64,000 nt of DNA from Pisolithus tinctorius (taxonomy: Eukaryota > Basidiomycota > Agaricomycetes > Boletales > Pisolithaceae), in assembly GCA_024663395.1 (NCBI GenBank), contig JANFAH010000003.1:434001-498000 (forward strand). Reading direction: 5' to 3'. The stretch's first letter is position 1, and each line of letters starts with the position of its first letter. Positions 33,478 to 45,937 of the stretch are shown piece after piece. Below the pieces are notes generated by a model. The model was not told where the DNA came from, made no database searches, and was given only the letters and a program-made list of their open reading frames with translations. Position numbers and translations under genes: made by a program.

Positions 33478-34321
33478 GTGGCTCTTAATCTTTTTAAGTA
33501 CTCTACAGTATTCAATAATTATTCATTGAGGAGGAAAACACCTCAAATGCCTCGTCTTAGACCAACATCAAAACAGCAATGTTGTGTCTAATTAGATTAT
33601 ATAAGTGGGAGTATCAGGTGGGTTGATTCATGACGAGCAATATGCCAACCATTATAGAGCAGGTGCTCCTAGACGCCACAACGTAAACAAGAGCAGGTTC
33701 TTCTAATGTGATGGATTTTAGCAACCAGAGGTTAGTACGACGAGTACATGTATAGATAGTGATGCATGAAATAGAGAATCTATACATTGCATGGATGGTT
33801 GTGGCAAAGGTCGCTAAGCCGACCAAGTTGGTTTTGCCACCCAGCGACATGCTCATCGCCAGTAAGAGTAATCGTTTGTGCAGCGTACATCACTCTGCTG
33901 TTCTCTCTGTGACAGACAGGAAGAGGTATTAACGTTCAAATAACCACGAAACGAGCGCAATGGAGGAACGCGCCTGTCCCGGTTTCAAACCTTTACAGGA
34001 AGAAGTGTTCAATAAAACGTAAATAGGGACAGAGATAGGGTGAACGGTGAACGATGGATCGACATTAGGTGATGTTTTATAGACTAGCAAATGACAACGA
34101 GATTTCTTATCACAGTTAATGCGATCGCGGGCCACCGCCGCATACGGCGAGGCGAGTCGGAGAGGTGGGGAAACATTCCCAAGTACTGCTGGTAATCAGC
34201 GATGTTTGTACGAGACTGTATAAGAGGGCTTTTGGTATCCTGGCCAGGAAGTAACTGACACAAGCGAGCTGCCTACGTTGGAATTACGTAATTGCACTCT
34301 ACATCCGACCACATTCACAGT
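33478..34321. other. Boundary between the transposon stack and host genes
   Basis: No convincing gene. The first bases after the right TTA (TTAGTGGCTCTTAATC, then AAGTACTCTACAG) have only weak likeness to the tandem unit on the left flank. Minus-strand frames at 33614-33856 and 33929-34135 have no recognisable motif. From about 34100 base use becomes more GC-rich and resembles the gene-bearing right half. Confidence 0.5.
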
Positions 34322-35476
34322 ATGGCGAGTGAGAAGGTGTGCACGGTATTGTCGAGGTTGGCTGAGAGGGTGCCCCAAGCACCACTCTACATCGCTGGCG
34401 CTGTGTCTCTTTCAGTCGTCACATGTTTACTTTTCCGTAGTCGGCCGCCACGACGAACCCAAGCCATCGCTATCAGCAAGGAAAAAGTCCTCGTTCTCGG
34501 CGCTACGAGTGGTGTAGGACGTGTCATTGCTCAGCAGTATGCTCTTCGAGGTGCATATGTCTGTGTGGTGGGTCGCCGAGAGGACAAACTCAACGAGGTT
34601 GTGCAGGAATGTGTCGAGCTTGCTGCTCGGAATGGGTTCGAGGGTAGAGGGCTAGGAGTGAGAGCTGATATCTCCGATGTCAACGACATGATCCGAGTGC
34701 GCGAAACGGTGGAAAAGGGTGTGTATTCCGTGCTGGTTCTGAGGTCAAAGAGGATGATGATACTCAAGCGGCGCTTTTCAGCATGGAGCGGCTTGGATAC
34801 CGTCATTGTCGCTGCGGGAGTTTCGACTCTGCAGCCTCTCATGGCTGTCACCGGAGTTGAGATGTCAACTCCGGATATCGTAGGATCTCAGGCGAGTCCG
34901 GAGGGCATTCAACATGCAGTCAACGCTGCTCAGGCCGCCGTCAATGCCAATTACCTCGGCTCCCTTGTTGCCGCAGTCACTTTCGTCAGCTAGCACCCTC
35001 ATCGTCGCTGTTTTCTCGCTGCTGACCTGTTTCCTTAATAGATCCCTCTCCTGACCTACACATCTTCGTCTCCATCTATACTGTTGTTGTCTAGTGCTGC
35101 AGCGGTGATACCCCCACCTACCCGGTCCATCTACGCCTCGACGAAGTGTGCTTCCCTTATGTTGTACCAAGCCCTCCAAATTGAACATCCTTCCATCAAA
35201 TTTACATTTTTCTTTCCCGGCACTATCGAGGGTGACTTCCGTGCCTCTGCGGTGGACAACCCACCCGGTTGGACTACTCCGCCAAAAATTCACGAAGACG
35301 ACCCAAACAAGAATGGTCTGAAGCGGGAAGTGGTGGCGAGACGTTGTATACGCGCGATTGACAGAGGAGAGAGGAACGTGTATATCCCTCGCCATTACAG
35401 GGTTGCGCATGTTCTCTATTGGTTCTGGCCTGCGTTCATCGAATGGAGGACCAGCGTGAAGTATAACTTCAGGTGA
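34322..35476 (+). CDS. Short-chain dehydrogenase/reductase with N-terminal membrane anchor
   Basis: Exons 34322-34718, 34782-34984 and 35042-35476 give 344 residues in one frame. A hydrophobic segment (APLYIAGAVSLSVVTCLLF) precedes a Rossmann domain with VLVLGATSGVGRVIA (glycine-rich cofactor loop). TVIVAAGV stands at the NAG position. The catalytic region SSAAAVIPPPTRSIYASTKC supplies Ser and the Tyr-X3-Lys pair. The C-terminus ends in an aromatic/hydrophobic stretch (VAHVLYWFWPAFIEW). This layout resembles membrane-bound reductases of the 11-beta-HSD or 3-ketosphinganine reductase kind; the substrate cannot be told from sequence. I use ATG 34322 because the open frame further upstream has no ATG. 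A ChaC gene starts 207 bp downstream on the same strand. Confidence 0.85.
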
Positions 35477-35683
35477 GCAGGCTTGGCCACCTGTCAGACG
35501 TCCGTGTGTCCGAGCGTTTTCTCTCTACAGTGCTAAGTAGTACTTGGGTGGTCGTGGATACGTCGACGATCGATTCAAAAAAAGAGGGGCCATGCGGGTC
35601 ACGTGTGTCGCCTTGTACGTATGTGTCGGATACGCTCGTGTTGCGTTGTATTCTAGCCAGTAGTAGTTTAGTAATTTGCTTGG

Positions 35684-37177
35684 ATGGGCTCGAAGACGCC
35701 GTACGTCGTGTTTGGGTATGGGTCCCTCATATTCAAGGTACAGTGCAGGCGGCCAACGAAGGTGGAAAGTCTTGCTGATATCACTAGCCACCCCCACACG
35801 TCATATCGGAAGGTAAAATCGGTCCATCCATATATCGCTTCAGCGGACGAGTTTTCACGACCATCTTGTACTGATCGTCGCGACCGTCAGTGCCAGGATT
35901 TCTTAAAGGTTACGTGCGGCGGTTTGCACAGAAATCGCATGATCATCGTGGAACGCCAGAGGTACGTACACTGATGTTGATGTTCTACACACTACACACT
36001 TGATTGTCTGGTCCGTTCCCCTTGTTCTGTTGCTGTAAACGTACATACCTCAAAGAACCCAGGCCGAGTCGTTACCCTGATCCACAAAGAAGACTGGGAA
36101 CACTTTTCTGGATCTGTGCGTCCCTGTTACTATCCTTCATATACATATCGTTGGTGATACCATCATCCTGCATATCCTGCAAACACACACACACGTTGCA
36201 CACGCTATCGTACCGATCTTTTCGCCCGTTTTGCTATTGCAGGATGCCTTTCCGGATGAAGATGTCGTTTGGGGCAAGTCTGCTTGTTCTGTTGTGAACC
36301 GAAACGCATACTTGGTTTTGCTAACCTGGATATCGAACATGCGCTCTGCTGTTATACAGGTATCGCGTATACCATAAATCCTCTCTACGAATCTGAAGTT
36401 CGCGATTATCTGGGTAAGTTCTCATGTGCTCAGACTTTCTTTGTAACAAGCACTCGGACGATTGGCGAACCAATGCGTACATTTATCATGCGCAGATTAC
36501 CGCGAAAAGGTAAACACCCTCTTTTTAAAAAAAAGAAAATAGAAGAGACATTTCACTCCCCTTAGGATGGGTATACCCTAGAGACGCTCAATGTGTATAC
36601 CATAGAGGACGGGGTCGAAAAAGTTATCGTCCATGATGTACGTCGATGCTCCCTCTTACACCTGCATGCATCTCTTACTGCGTTTTTGTATTTTTCAAAT
36701 TTAAAAGGCATATGTCGGTAGATTATCTGGACTCATGGCGTGGTCGGCATTGATTGTTTGGACGTTTTACTAGTGTTATGTCGGCCATCCAGATAACCCC
36801 TCATTCGGTGCGTGATCTTGTACAGCAACCTTACTTCCAAACTGTACAAAGCGGCATCTACAGTGGGTTCGGAGCCTCTGGAGGCTCTCGCGGATCGCAT
36901 CTGGAGATCGGTCGGACCGTCGGGGAGAAACAAGGTGGGTTCGGGACACTGGAAACTACCTATACATGCGAACGACCTCGTCTTTTCATACAGGACTACT
37001 TATACCAGCTGGCAGAGTCTGTCAGGAAACTCGCACCTGCGTCCTTCGACTCTCATTTGTTTGCGTTAGAAGTAAGACTCGCATCACGCTCTCAGCTCTC
37101 AGCCCCTCTTACCACCCTCAACGTAGGATAGAGTTCGCGAATTGGACGATAAATGCGCCAACGAAACCCAAGAATAA
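35684..37177 (+). CDS. ChaC-type glutathione-specific gamma-glutamylcyclotransferase
   Basis: This family cleaves glutathione to 5-oxoproline and Cys-Gly in the cytosol. Thirteen short exons (35684-35737, 35788-35812, 35897-35961, 36056-36115, 36243-36273, 36360-36413, 36496-36509, 36566-36637, 36708-36713, 36774-36807, 36864-36934, 36994-37071, 37127-37177) give exactly 204 codons plus stop. Motifs in order: FGYGSLIFK (substrate-binding YGSL), RRFAQKSHDHRGTPE, GRVVTLIHKEDW, DVVWGIAYTI, DYREKDGYTLE (family REK motif with the likely catalytic Glu), YVGHPDNPSF, SGRNKDYLYQLAES, SFDSHLFALE. The intron after exon 5 starts GCAAGT, so it is GC-AG. Exon 9 is only 6 nt (Ala-Tyr). Convergent with the CNNM gene, 173 bp apart. 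Confidence 0.9.
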
Positions 37178-37350
37178 CACCGACAGACCCGATAGCTAGA
37201 AACATGCGTAGGCTGTGAAAACAATAAAGCGACACAACGGATATGTGACACGACAACTTCTATGCGTTAGATATTACAACCCCAGCCTGACTTTGCAGTT
37301 CGAAAGGCGATTCGCGACCGTCTTGTCAACGGAGACGTGTAGATAATGGG

Positions 37351-39505
37351 TCAACGTTTGAGAGATGCACTGAGCGTCCCGTAACCGCTACGCGGGGGCG
37401 TTCCGGCCTGAGGGGAGATAGGAAGTAGGGGTGTCCGCAGTTCTGCTGGTGTCGAGCGCGCCAGGCTACGGTCTCGTTCGACGATACTGGTGATAGTGAG
37501 ACAGAAATTAGGCGCACCCGAACACGGCATTCGTTTACATTCATGTCACTCACCCTCGCATCACTGCGGCGGTGGTCAAGCGCTTGGCTTGCCTCTTGCT
37601 TTGGTTGTCTTCATATCGATCTGTCTCGTCCACGATCTCTTCGGATATGATTTCCTACGAAATGTGTCAGTTCTTGAAACAGTGCACAACGAGCAGTTGC
37701 TAACTTCGATGACGTCTGCGTTGTGGTGTATGATGTCAGAATTGCCGGAGTAGGGTAAGTTTGTGGGACCACGGACCTTCGAGTGTGATCACACCGATGG
37801 CACCACCCGCTATGCCTGGCGTATGACTGATCAAGAGCAAGTGCGCGCGCCCGGTTTGGCTGTGGGAAAATGTTCGTACACAGTGCCACGACCAGAATGA
37901 GAACGAGATCTCACAAGTAATCCAACGCTTGGAAACAATTTATAGAAGGATGTGCTTCGGGAAGAATGGAGAGCTTAAAGTGGGATACTGGTAAACATTT
38001 CGACGGGTCATAGGTAAGGAGCTAGATCGTAGAGTTAAGCACCGTTTTGTCAAGGAAGAAAGACATTCTACCTTCTTGACGAGAAGCAAACCTTGGAAGG
38101 CTAGTGGATCAGCTGGTTCATGAATCGGGATTCGAGAATATCCACTCGTGAGTCTGCAAATGAACGGATTAGAAAAAAGATGCGTATATGGGGTTCGGAC
38201 GAATGAAATTACATTGCTTCCACTGTTGCGTGGTCCAAGATAGTATCCGAGCTCAGAGTCACCACATCCTGGGGGAATGTTTGCGTAAGCGTAATTGGAC
38301 AAAGACACTGAAACGAAAACGGACACAAATTGGCGTCATGATGCTCTCCACATTCTTGTTGTTGAGCTCCAGTACCCCGTTGAGTATGCAGATTTCGTCG
38401 TCTCTCAGAGGTTCTTCTCCTGTGCGATGGAACTGAAGGAAAGATTTCAATTCCGCTTTCTTGTAGGTGTGCGTCTCGCTCTTTCCCAACACGCGATCAA
38501 GAAGCTTGGCAATGGGATAAGCGACGGGAGCTGTAGCCAAAATGCAATGCAGCCAACAAATTAGAGTTGATGATTACACTCACATAGTATATACATTAGG
38601 AAAAGCACGAAAGGCGCGCACCTCGCGCCGATAGCGAGTCCGTATCGTACGCAGACCGCTTGTGGAATAATTCTAGAATTTGCGGAGAATCCCTCATGAG
38701 ATGACAGGCACAGACTAATAGCGTGACCCGCTTACTCGCTACAGGACATGCGTCGTTTTCTCGGTGTTCAGTTTGACCCCAGTGTAAACGTGTCTACGCA
38801 CCCGAAAATGACTGACGTACTGATTAGCGGGTCGTATGGTACGTGAGGATGTTAGAACTTACCAATAGCCGTAGTAGAGATAACCACAGCTGCTATACCC
38901 CCACCGATCTGAAATGTGGGCTGAGCATGTGGGTCACACGACCAGATGTATGCTTACGGCACTATCAAGGAAGATAGGTAAACTCTCGTTGATGACCTGA
39001 GCATGTGATGTCGGTTAAAAGTGTTCGGGACACAACGGTTCGGACATACGACGTTGCTAAGGAGAAGGACCTGGCACACGAGCGATAAGTGGAAACGCAA
39101 GGGTGAACACGGTGCACAACTCACGACCAGCACCCAATGGCGTCCCTTTTGCAAGAGCTTGTGAACTACAATGGATATGAGAAGGAATTGCATTACGAAA
39201 GCGACATTCCACGCGCCTTTCTGAGCGTTTTCCCGTTCGGCAATGTCATCAGAGGAAGTTGCGAGAACACGGAGATGAAGCTCATCAAGACCCATAAGCC
39301 CGAGTGTAAGCCTGACGAAAAGTGAGCCTCGTCACGCGAACGATACAAAGAGCATATTCGAGACATACCCAGAGAACACTCCACCTGCGAGGACGAGAAT
39401 CGCACTGATAGCAATCTTGCACCAGAATTCTGGTGAGTCTACGGGCTCATGATGTGTAGCCTTGGGAGACTGAACCAGCAGTGAGCGAGCTGCGTCGATG
39501 AACAT
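37351..39505 (-). CDS. CNNM/Mam3-type membrane protein (DUF21 and CBS domains)
   Basis: Proteins of this family act in divalent-cation (Mg, Mn) handling at the vacuole or plasma membrane. The start is ATG 39505 ([15 protein letters not shown]). Exons read in order: [20 protein letters not shown] and [17 protein letters not shown] (first DUF21 helices), [61 protein letters not shown], then [20 protein letters not shown]. The CBS part has [71 protein letters not shown]. The acidic [18 protein letters not shown] block and a basic tail end at TGA 37351. About ten introns. The exon with the usual IFGE before IIPQ is not clear; a 10-nt exon near 38800 is possible. One donor near 39200 seems to be GC. 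Its start is 191 bp from the Trm2 start (shared promoter). Confidence 0.85.
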
Positions 39506-39696
39506 GAAAATTAGTGAATGTCGGTCTGGAATCCCGATCGGCTTTTTATATGCTGATTGATGGGAAAACAGGAGTCGAGGACCGGTTCGGGTGAGCAAAA
39601 AGATTAGGTTCCGATTTACGTAACTCGAGGAGGGGGGGTCAACCCCTAAGATTACCACATCGGGTAGTCAACCCCTTCCCATCGCCTTTTTCTTGT
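39506..39696. promoter_or_regulatory. Bidirectional promoter between CNNM and Trm2 genes
   Basis: 191 bp separate two divergent start codons, so both promoters must lie here or overlap the 5' ends. It holds a G-rich run (GAGGGGGGG near 39630). I recognise no specific factor site. Confidence 0.5.
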
Positions 39697-41737
39697 ATGA
39701 CCACCTTCTTGAGCGCACTGAGGGCCTGCTACAGATCACACAGGCTAACGAGGGGTGTGGTCACTGCGATGTCTGGGCAAGTAAGACACCACTCGGTATC
39801 GGACCAAGAGGACACTGCACCGGCTGAGAAACGACCGCGAGTGGATGTCAGTGAAGCCAGTTTAACACCTGCGTCTACCAGGGCTACTTCTTCTATTGGT
39901 CAGGGGCAGAAGAAACAGCATGCACGAAAGGAGAAGAAAAGAAAAAAGCACGCGATGCCGGAGCCGTGCTCAACTGAATACGTGCTCTGGCATGACGTCG
40001 TCTCTCTGTTAGGATCAGAAACCGTCGATCAAAAAATCGCGCAGGGTGTTGAGTGGGAATCGCCATTCGACTTCAGGGAGGAGCTTGAAGTAACCGTGTC
40101 CGCGCTGTCATCCAGTGGTGCGTATATATGTTGTACCTTTGACCGAGCCGTTGACGGTCACGTTGAATCTGCTGCTGACAACGGCCGACTGTCTTGCATG
40201 CCACAGGTGACGCGTTGGCAATCGGACCGGACCCGCGCAATTCATGGGTGATTGTAGCCCCGTTCGCGCTGCCAGGGGAGAGGATACGCGTGCGGGTATA
40301 TCGTAGTTCGCGGCTACACTCCTTCGCAGATTTACTCGAAGTGGTATCCCCGAATCTCGAGTTGCGGGACAACGGCCGGGTCGGGTGTAAATATTTTGGC
40401 AAGTGCTCGGGATGTCAGTATCAGGTTTGTCCGTTCTTTCCTCTTCTTGGGTTTGGTATTCAAGTGAACAGATGTTATCATACGAGAGTCAACTCGACAT
40501 CAAGCGCAATGTAGTCATCAAGGCGTATCAGAACTTTTCCGGTGTGTCTCAGTTAATTTATACTTTTTCCGCTCTTAGATACGAAATACTAGGACTAACC
40601 GAATCCTCAATACCAACTGTTCTTCCGACAATTGGCTCGCCCCTACAGTACAATTATCGTACTAAGATTACTCCACATTTCGAAGCGGCTCCAAAACGAG
40701 CCCGACAAACAGAATTCACAGATGCCAGCACTTCCAAACCAGATTGGTTAAAGATCGGATTCAACGAAATCGGCAAGAGGACTGTCATGGATATCGAGGT
40801 CAGGCCTCTTTCCCGGTGTCTTTGCATGTTGCCTGACATGTTTCAGGAATGCCCAATCGCTACCCCTGTCTTGAACGAGGCTTTTGGTCGAATACGAAAA
40901 GATATCATCAAGTAGGTGTCCATGTTCTGTCACTGCAGCGCTGTCTCATCGGCAAACAGAAATATATGGTCATACAAGAAGGGCGTTTCGTTACTATTGC
41001 GGGATTCAATAGAGGCGAACCCAGCGACCGAGAAAGCTATGTCAAATGGCACAGACAGCCCATCGCAAGAAGAGGAAAGGCATATTTGCATAACCGATCC
41101 TAAAGCGATAGTTCGGGAAAAGGTCGGGGAAAAGTATTTTGAGTTCCCCGGTCACTCGTTCTTCCAGAACAACAACTCGATCCTTGTTCCCCTCACTGAC
41201 TACGTCCGAGATGCCATCTTCCCAACAAGCTTAAAACATTCCCCCGACCACCAGCATCCCACGCATCTAGTAGATGCCTATTGCGGGAGCGGTCTTTTCT
41301 CCATCATGTTGTGTTCACATTTCCAAACAGTCGCCGGTATCGAACTATCTGCTGACTCGATCAAATTTGCTACTCATAACGCGCATCTCAATGATATTCC
41401 TCAAGGGCGATGCACGTTCCGCGCCGGCGATGCTGCCAACATTTTTTCTGTCGTATCCGAATTTCCGCGAGAGAAGACTGCGTTGATCATCGACCCGCCA
41501 CGGAAGGGATGCGATGAGAACTTTATCGATCAGCTCGTCGCGTTCCGTTGCAAAACTGTCGTCTATGTCAGTTGTAACGTTCATACACAAGCGAGGGATG
41601 TCGGGATGATTCTTGATAAGATGGGGAAAAGTGCAGATGAGGAGAAAGCAAGGTATGTAGTGGAGAGTCTGAGGGGATTTGATTTGTTCCCCCAGACAGC
41701 ACACGTAGAGTCTGTCGCTGTGCTTCGACTGATTTAG
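39697..41737 (+). CDS. TRM2: tRNA (uracil-5-)-methyltransferase, Trm2 type
   Basis: It makes 5-methyluridine at U54 of tRNA from S-adenosylmethionine. Exons 39697-40117, 40207-40424, 40472-40541, 40593-40798, 40847-40911 and 40960-41737 give 585 residues. An Arg-rich start (LSALRACYRSHRLTRG) could be a mitochondrial presequence. A basic KKRKKH stretch follows, then a TRAM-like part (ALAIGPDPRNSWVIVAPFALPG) and CKYFGKCSGCQYQ (cysteine cluster of the RumA/TrmA/Trm2 group). The Rossmann domain has VDAYCGSGLFSIML (SAM site), AGIELSADSIKFA, ALIIDPPRKGC and VYVSCNVHTQARDV (catalytic Cys). The C-terminal FDLFPQTAHVESVAVL closes the fold. All introns are GT-AG. Confidence 0.93.
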
Positions 41738-42347
41738 ATGCGATTCTGCTTCGTGTCCTAAATGGATTGTGCGATAAAGAGCTCGCAGCGCTCGTGTTTG
41801 ATTGGTCGGGCTAGCGATGAAATTTAACTCATAGCAAATTAACGTGACATGCCAAGTTCATGTGGCAGACTTGGTCGCAAGAAGCTTCCGCAGCACCGAA
41901 ACTTACCCTGCACAGAGACAATCAAGCTCATGAATCATCATCCCGCTGTACGGCGCAAAGCTCGGGCCGGCGGTTTGTGCACTGGAATCTATTGGAATTT
42001 TGGAGGGCTATGGCAATGTTGTGATCCAATGCGGGAAATACCTACGATAGGCAACCAATCTGCACTCACCCCCTGGCGTCCTGAGAAATCTACCCCACAC
42101 TTCTTCACGCAACTGAGACCCCCTGCATTGATGTGGGGGTGTATTAACAAACCATTATACCCGAGAAAGTCGAAGTCCATAGAAGCACATACATTTGTCC
42201 GTAGAGAAGTGTACACCAGTAGAAATAATATTACATTGGGAGACAGGAAGACAGGGAAGTATACAATAATATACATCTGCAGGACAGATAGCGGGCTCGA
42301 GTCCGGTCTTACATCTTTCTTGTCCCAAGACCACGTAAAGAGCGACC

Positions 42348-43664
42348 CTACACCATTGGAATGGGAGGACGCGACTGTGCGCCACTCGTATTATATGAAG
42401 TGGTATCCCTTCCGGGGGTAAAACTCGTCAGCGGGAGAGACGAGTGTATTGACGGAACCGTTTGCGAGCCAGTACCAGTATAGTACGTCATAGGAGACAC
42501 AGTCCTCGGTTGCAAACCGGTCGTCGTAGACTGATCAGATAGTTGGCGATTGTGCGTCTGCCAAATCGGGTTCTGCCCTCCATTTACTTCTGCCACCGGA
42601 GGAGTTTGGACGCGGCGATATCGCCGGCGTTTACATAGGATGTAGGTCCCAAAACCTAGGAGAAGAAGGAATGCAGCACCACCCACAGTGCCTCCAACGA
42701 TGGCACCTAGGTTATTGGAGTGAGATCCAGTGGATCCAGTGGAAGAAGTAGGCGCATTTGGGTTTAGGTCCGTCTTGTCTGATTACATTCACCTAAATGA
42801 CAGAAGACGAAGGTGATATGGATATCTCACTTTCTTGGTAGTATTGATAAGCTTGCTGCTCATTCCAGATTTGCGCTTCCCAAGTCGTTGCTTTCGAGAG
42901 TGTGGGTGAGCAGGTCTGCGTTGTGAAGTATCCACGTACGATCGATGGCGGCCCAGTAAGGAATAGTTTCGTTTCCCGCTATAGAATAACTGGAGGGGAA
43001 GTACCTAGTGAATCACGTATCAGAAGCAAGATAGCACATAGATGAAATACCAAAACTGACACATCCGTGTCGCTGGACGTGCAATTCTGGACAAATGCTG
43101 GCCACCTGAATTAGCGGGGTTAGGCCCGGAAGAACGTACTATAGGTACTGCGAAGTTGCTCACGTCTGCAAACTGTCCGTATTGTTGGGGCCCTGGCAAA
43201 GTGTGCACGCCATCATCAGGTTATAGCAGGACCAAGAACTTGAAAGCTCGATGAGTCGGTGGTTATGATGTTAGGCGACCAAGTCAAATCATACCAATAG
43301 CAGGGCGTGACCGTTTGTCCAGAGGGTCCGTCGTAATGAGATCCTGGGGGTAAGGCAGGTTGCGTCCAACCTACAAGGAACTTATCAATGCAACACCTCA
43401 GCAGTAGCAAGGGGGAAACCTACTGTTCCCGACACAGGCCGCTATAACGTAGGCAACGAGCAGACAAGGAGGGGTGGTTTCCTGGTTGTCCATCCATTCA
43501 TACCCGCTCTCACATTGAGCTGAGGAGGTGATGATGCGCAGATATGGATGGAGTAGCATCGTTGACGCTGTAGTGTGCGGGTACGACGCTACAATAAGAA
43601 ACAACAACTGGAAGATAATTGCCGCCAGTTTGCCCAGGGTGGATGTTCGCCACGGCAGCCTCAT
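42348..43664 (-). CDS. Cys-rich single-pass membrane protein, copy A
   Basis: This is an uncharacterised agaricomycete family with a secreted Cys-rich ectodomain and one membrane helix, like a surface sensor in layout. The start is ATG 43664 (MRLPWRTS) with a signal peptide (LAAIIFQLLFLIVASYPHT). Exons carry CESGYEWMDNQETTPPCLLV, then WTQPALPPGSHYDGPSGQTV and PCYC. After an intron with a CTAAC branch site comes SCYNLMMACTLCQGPNNTDS, then WPAFVQNCTSSDTD, YSIAGNETIPYWAAID and TCSPTLSKATTWEAQIW. The last exon has the membrane helix (NLGAIVGGTVGGAAFLLLLG, FGTYILC) followed by KRRRYRRV and a Ser/Thr/Pro-rich cytosolic tail. No internal stop is needed. Ligand and function are unknown. Confidence 0.75.
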
Positions 43665-44615
43665 GACGGACCTCACTGCCTTCAAAACATGAGGTAACGC
43701 CGAAGTAGCTCAGATCACAGTACCCACGCCATATACTTTGATATCTGCCACAAGACACAGTGCAGTGCCGGCTATCGCCGCGGCCGGGGCGATGATGAGA
43801 AGCCGCTAGGGTTTACTCGGCTGGCCATCCAAGTAAGTTCCAAGTATGTGTGAGAAAAGATATAGAAACTTGCAGGCTTCCAACTTCCCTAGCTGCTTAC
43901 ATAATGGGAGGTCTTCCAGTCATGTGGCACTACCACAATGGAGGAGACTTTCATCAAGTCCAGCAATAAAGCTTCACAGAGCATTACAATGTTATATAAA
44001 GCATTTACAATGGTGAACCCAAGCATGGTCAATGGTAAATTAAGGAATATCAAGGTGTAAGGCTAGTAGTGATGTTACATAGATGGGCAACTGAATTATC
44101 ACTAGAGTCCAGTGACCAGTCTATTAGCCACTTGGCCAGCTGGACCCCTGTCCCAGGTTTTGCTGATGTGGCATGCCATCCGGAAAAGTTGAGTATAAGA
44201 AGCTTCTGCAGCACTACAACTTACCATGCACAGAGATAATCAAGTTCATGAATCATCCTGCTGTATGGCGCAAAGCTCGGGCCTGCGGTTTATGCACTGG
44301 AATCTATCGGAATTCTGGAGGGTTATGGCAATGTTGTGATCCAATGTGGGAAATACCTACAATGGGCAGCCAATTTACACTCGCCCCGACGTCCTAATAA
44401 ATCTACCCCACACTTCTTCACGCAACCGAGACAAAAAGTCAGGTCCAAAGAAGTACATAAGTTTGTCCACAAAAAAGTGTACATCGGTAGAGATGATATT
44501 ACATTGGAAGGCAGGGTGACAGAAATGCATATAATAATCTACATCCACAGGACAGATAGCGAGCTCGGGTATAGTCCTACATCTTTCTTGTCCAAAGACC
44601 ACGTAAAGATTGACA

Positions 44616-45937
44616 CTACACCATTGGAGCGGAAGGACGCAGCTGTGCGCTACTCGTATTATATGAAGTAGTATCCGCTCCGAGGGTGAAACTCGTCAGC
44701 GGGAGAGACGAGCGCAACGACGGAACCGTTTGCGAGCCAGTACCAGTATAGTACGTCATGGGAGACACAGTCCTCGGTTGCGTACCGGTCGCCGTAGACA
44801 AGTCGGATAGCTGGCGATTGTACATCTGCCAATTCGGGTTCTGCCCTCCATTTACTTCTGCCGCCGGAGGAGTTCGGACGCGGCGATACCGTTGGCGTCT
44901 ACACAAGATGTAGGTCCCAAAACCTAGGAGAAGAAGGAATACAGCACCGCCCACAGTGCCTCCAACGATGGCACCCAAATTACTGGAATGAGATCCAGTG
45001 GATGCATTGGATGCAGTAGACACATTTGGGTTTAGGTCCGTCTTGTCTGATTACATTCACCTAAATGAGAGAAGACGAAAATGACATGGATTTCTCACTT
45101 TCTAGGTAGTACTGATAAGCTTCTTGCTCATTCCAGATTTGCCCTTCCCAATTCGTTGCTTTTGAGAGTGTGGGTTAGCAGGTCTGCATTGTGATGTATC
45201 TACGTACGATTGACAGCGGCCCAGTAGGGAATAGTTTCGTTCCCCGCTATAGAATAATTAGAGGGGAAGTACCTAGTGAATTGCGTATCAGACGCAAGAT
45301 AGCATAAAGACTGAAAAACCAAAACTGACGCATCCGTCTCACTGGACGTGCAATTCTGGACAAATGTTGACCATCTGAATTAGCGGGGTTAGGCTTGGAA
45401 GAACGTATTAAGGGTGCTGCAAATTTGCTCACGTCTGCAAACTGTCCGTATCGTTGGGGCCCTGACAAAACGTGCACGCCATCATTAGGTTATAGCAGGA
45501 CCAAGAACTTGAAAGCTCGATGAGTCGGTGGTTACGATGTCAGGCGGCCAAGCCAAATCATACCAATAGCAGGGCGTGACGGTTGTTCCAGAGGGTCCGT
45601 CGTAATGAGATCCTGAAGGTAAGGCAGGTTGCGTCCAACCTACAAAGAACTTATCGATGCAACACCTCAGCCGTAGCAAAGGGGGAACCTACTGTTTCCG
45701 GTACAGGCCGCTATAACGTAGGCAACGAGCAGACAAGGAGGAGAGGTTTCCTGATTGTCCATCCATTCATACCCGCTCTCACACGAAGCTAGGGAAGTAA
45801 TGCCAGCGCGCTGATACGGATGGAGTAGCATCGTAGGCGCCGTAGTATGTGGGTACGACGGCTACGATAAGAAGAAACAACTGGCGGATAGTTGTCGCCC
45901 GTCTACCCGGGGTGGACGTTAGCCACGGCAGCCTCAT
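44616..45937 (-). pseudogene. Cys-rich single-pass membrane protein, copy B, frameshifted
   Basis: The same exon plan as copy A. In the signal-peptide exon one extra base (GTAGCCGTCG against GTAGCGTCG in copy A; plus strand near 45855) shifts the frame. The frame from ATG 45937 stops at FPSFV before the first ectodomain Cys. After the shift, all later exons (ESGYEWMDNQET, CYWYD, NLGAIVGGTVGGAVFLLLLG) remain readable. It is a recent pseudogene unless translation starts at an internal Met (MLLHPYQRAG) without a signal peptide, or the base is a sequencing error. Confidence 0.65.
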
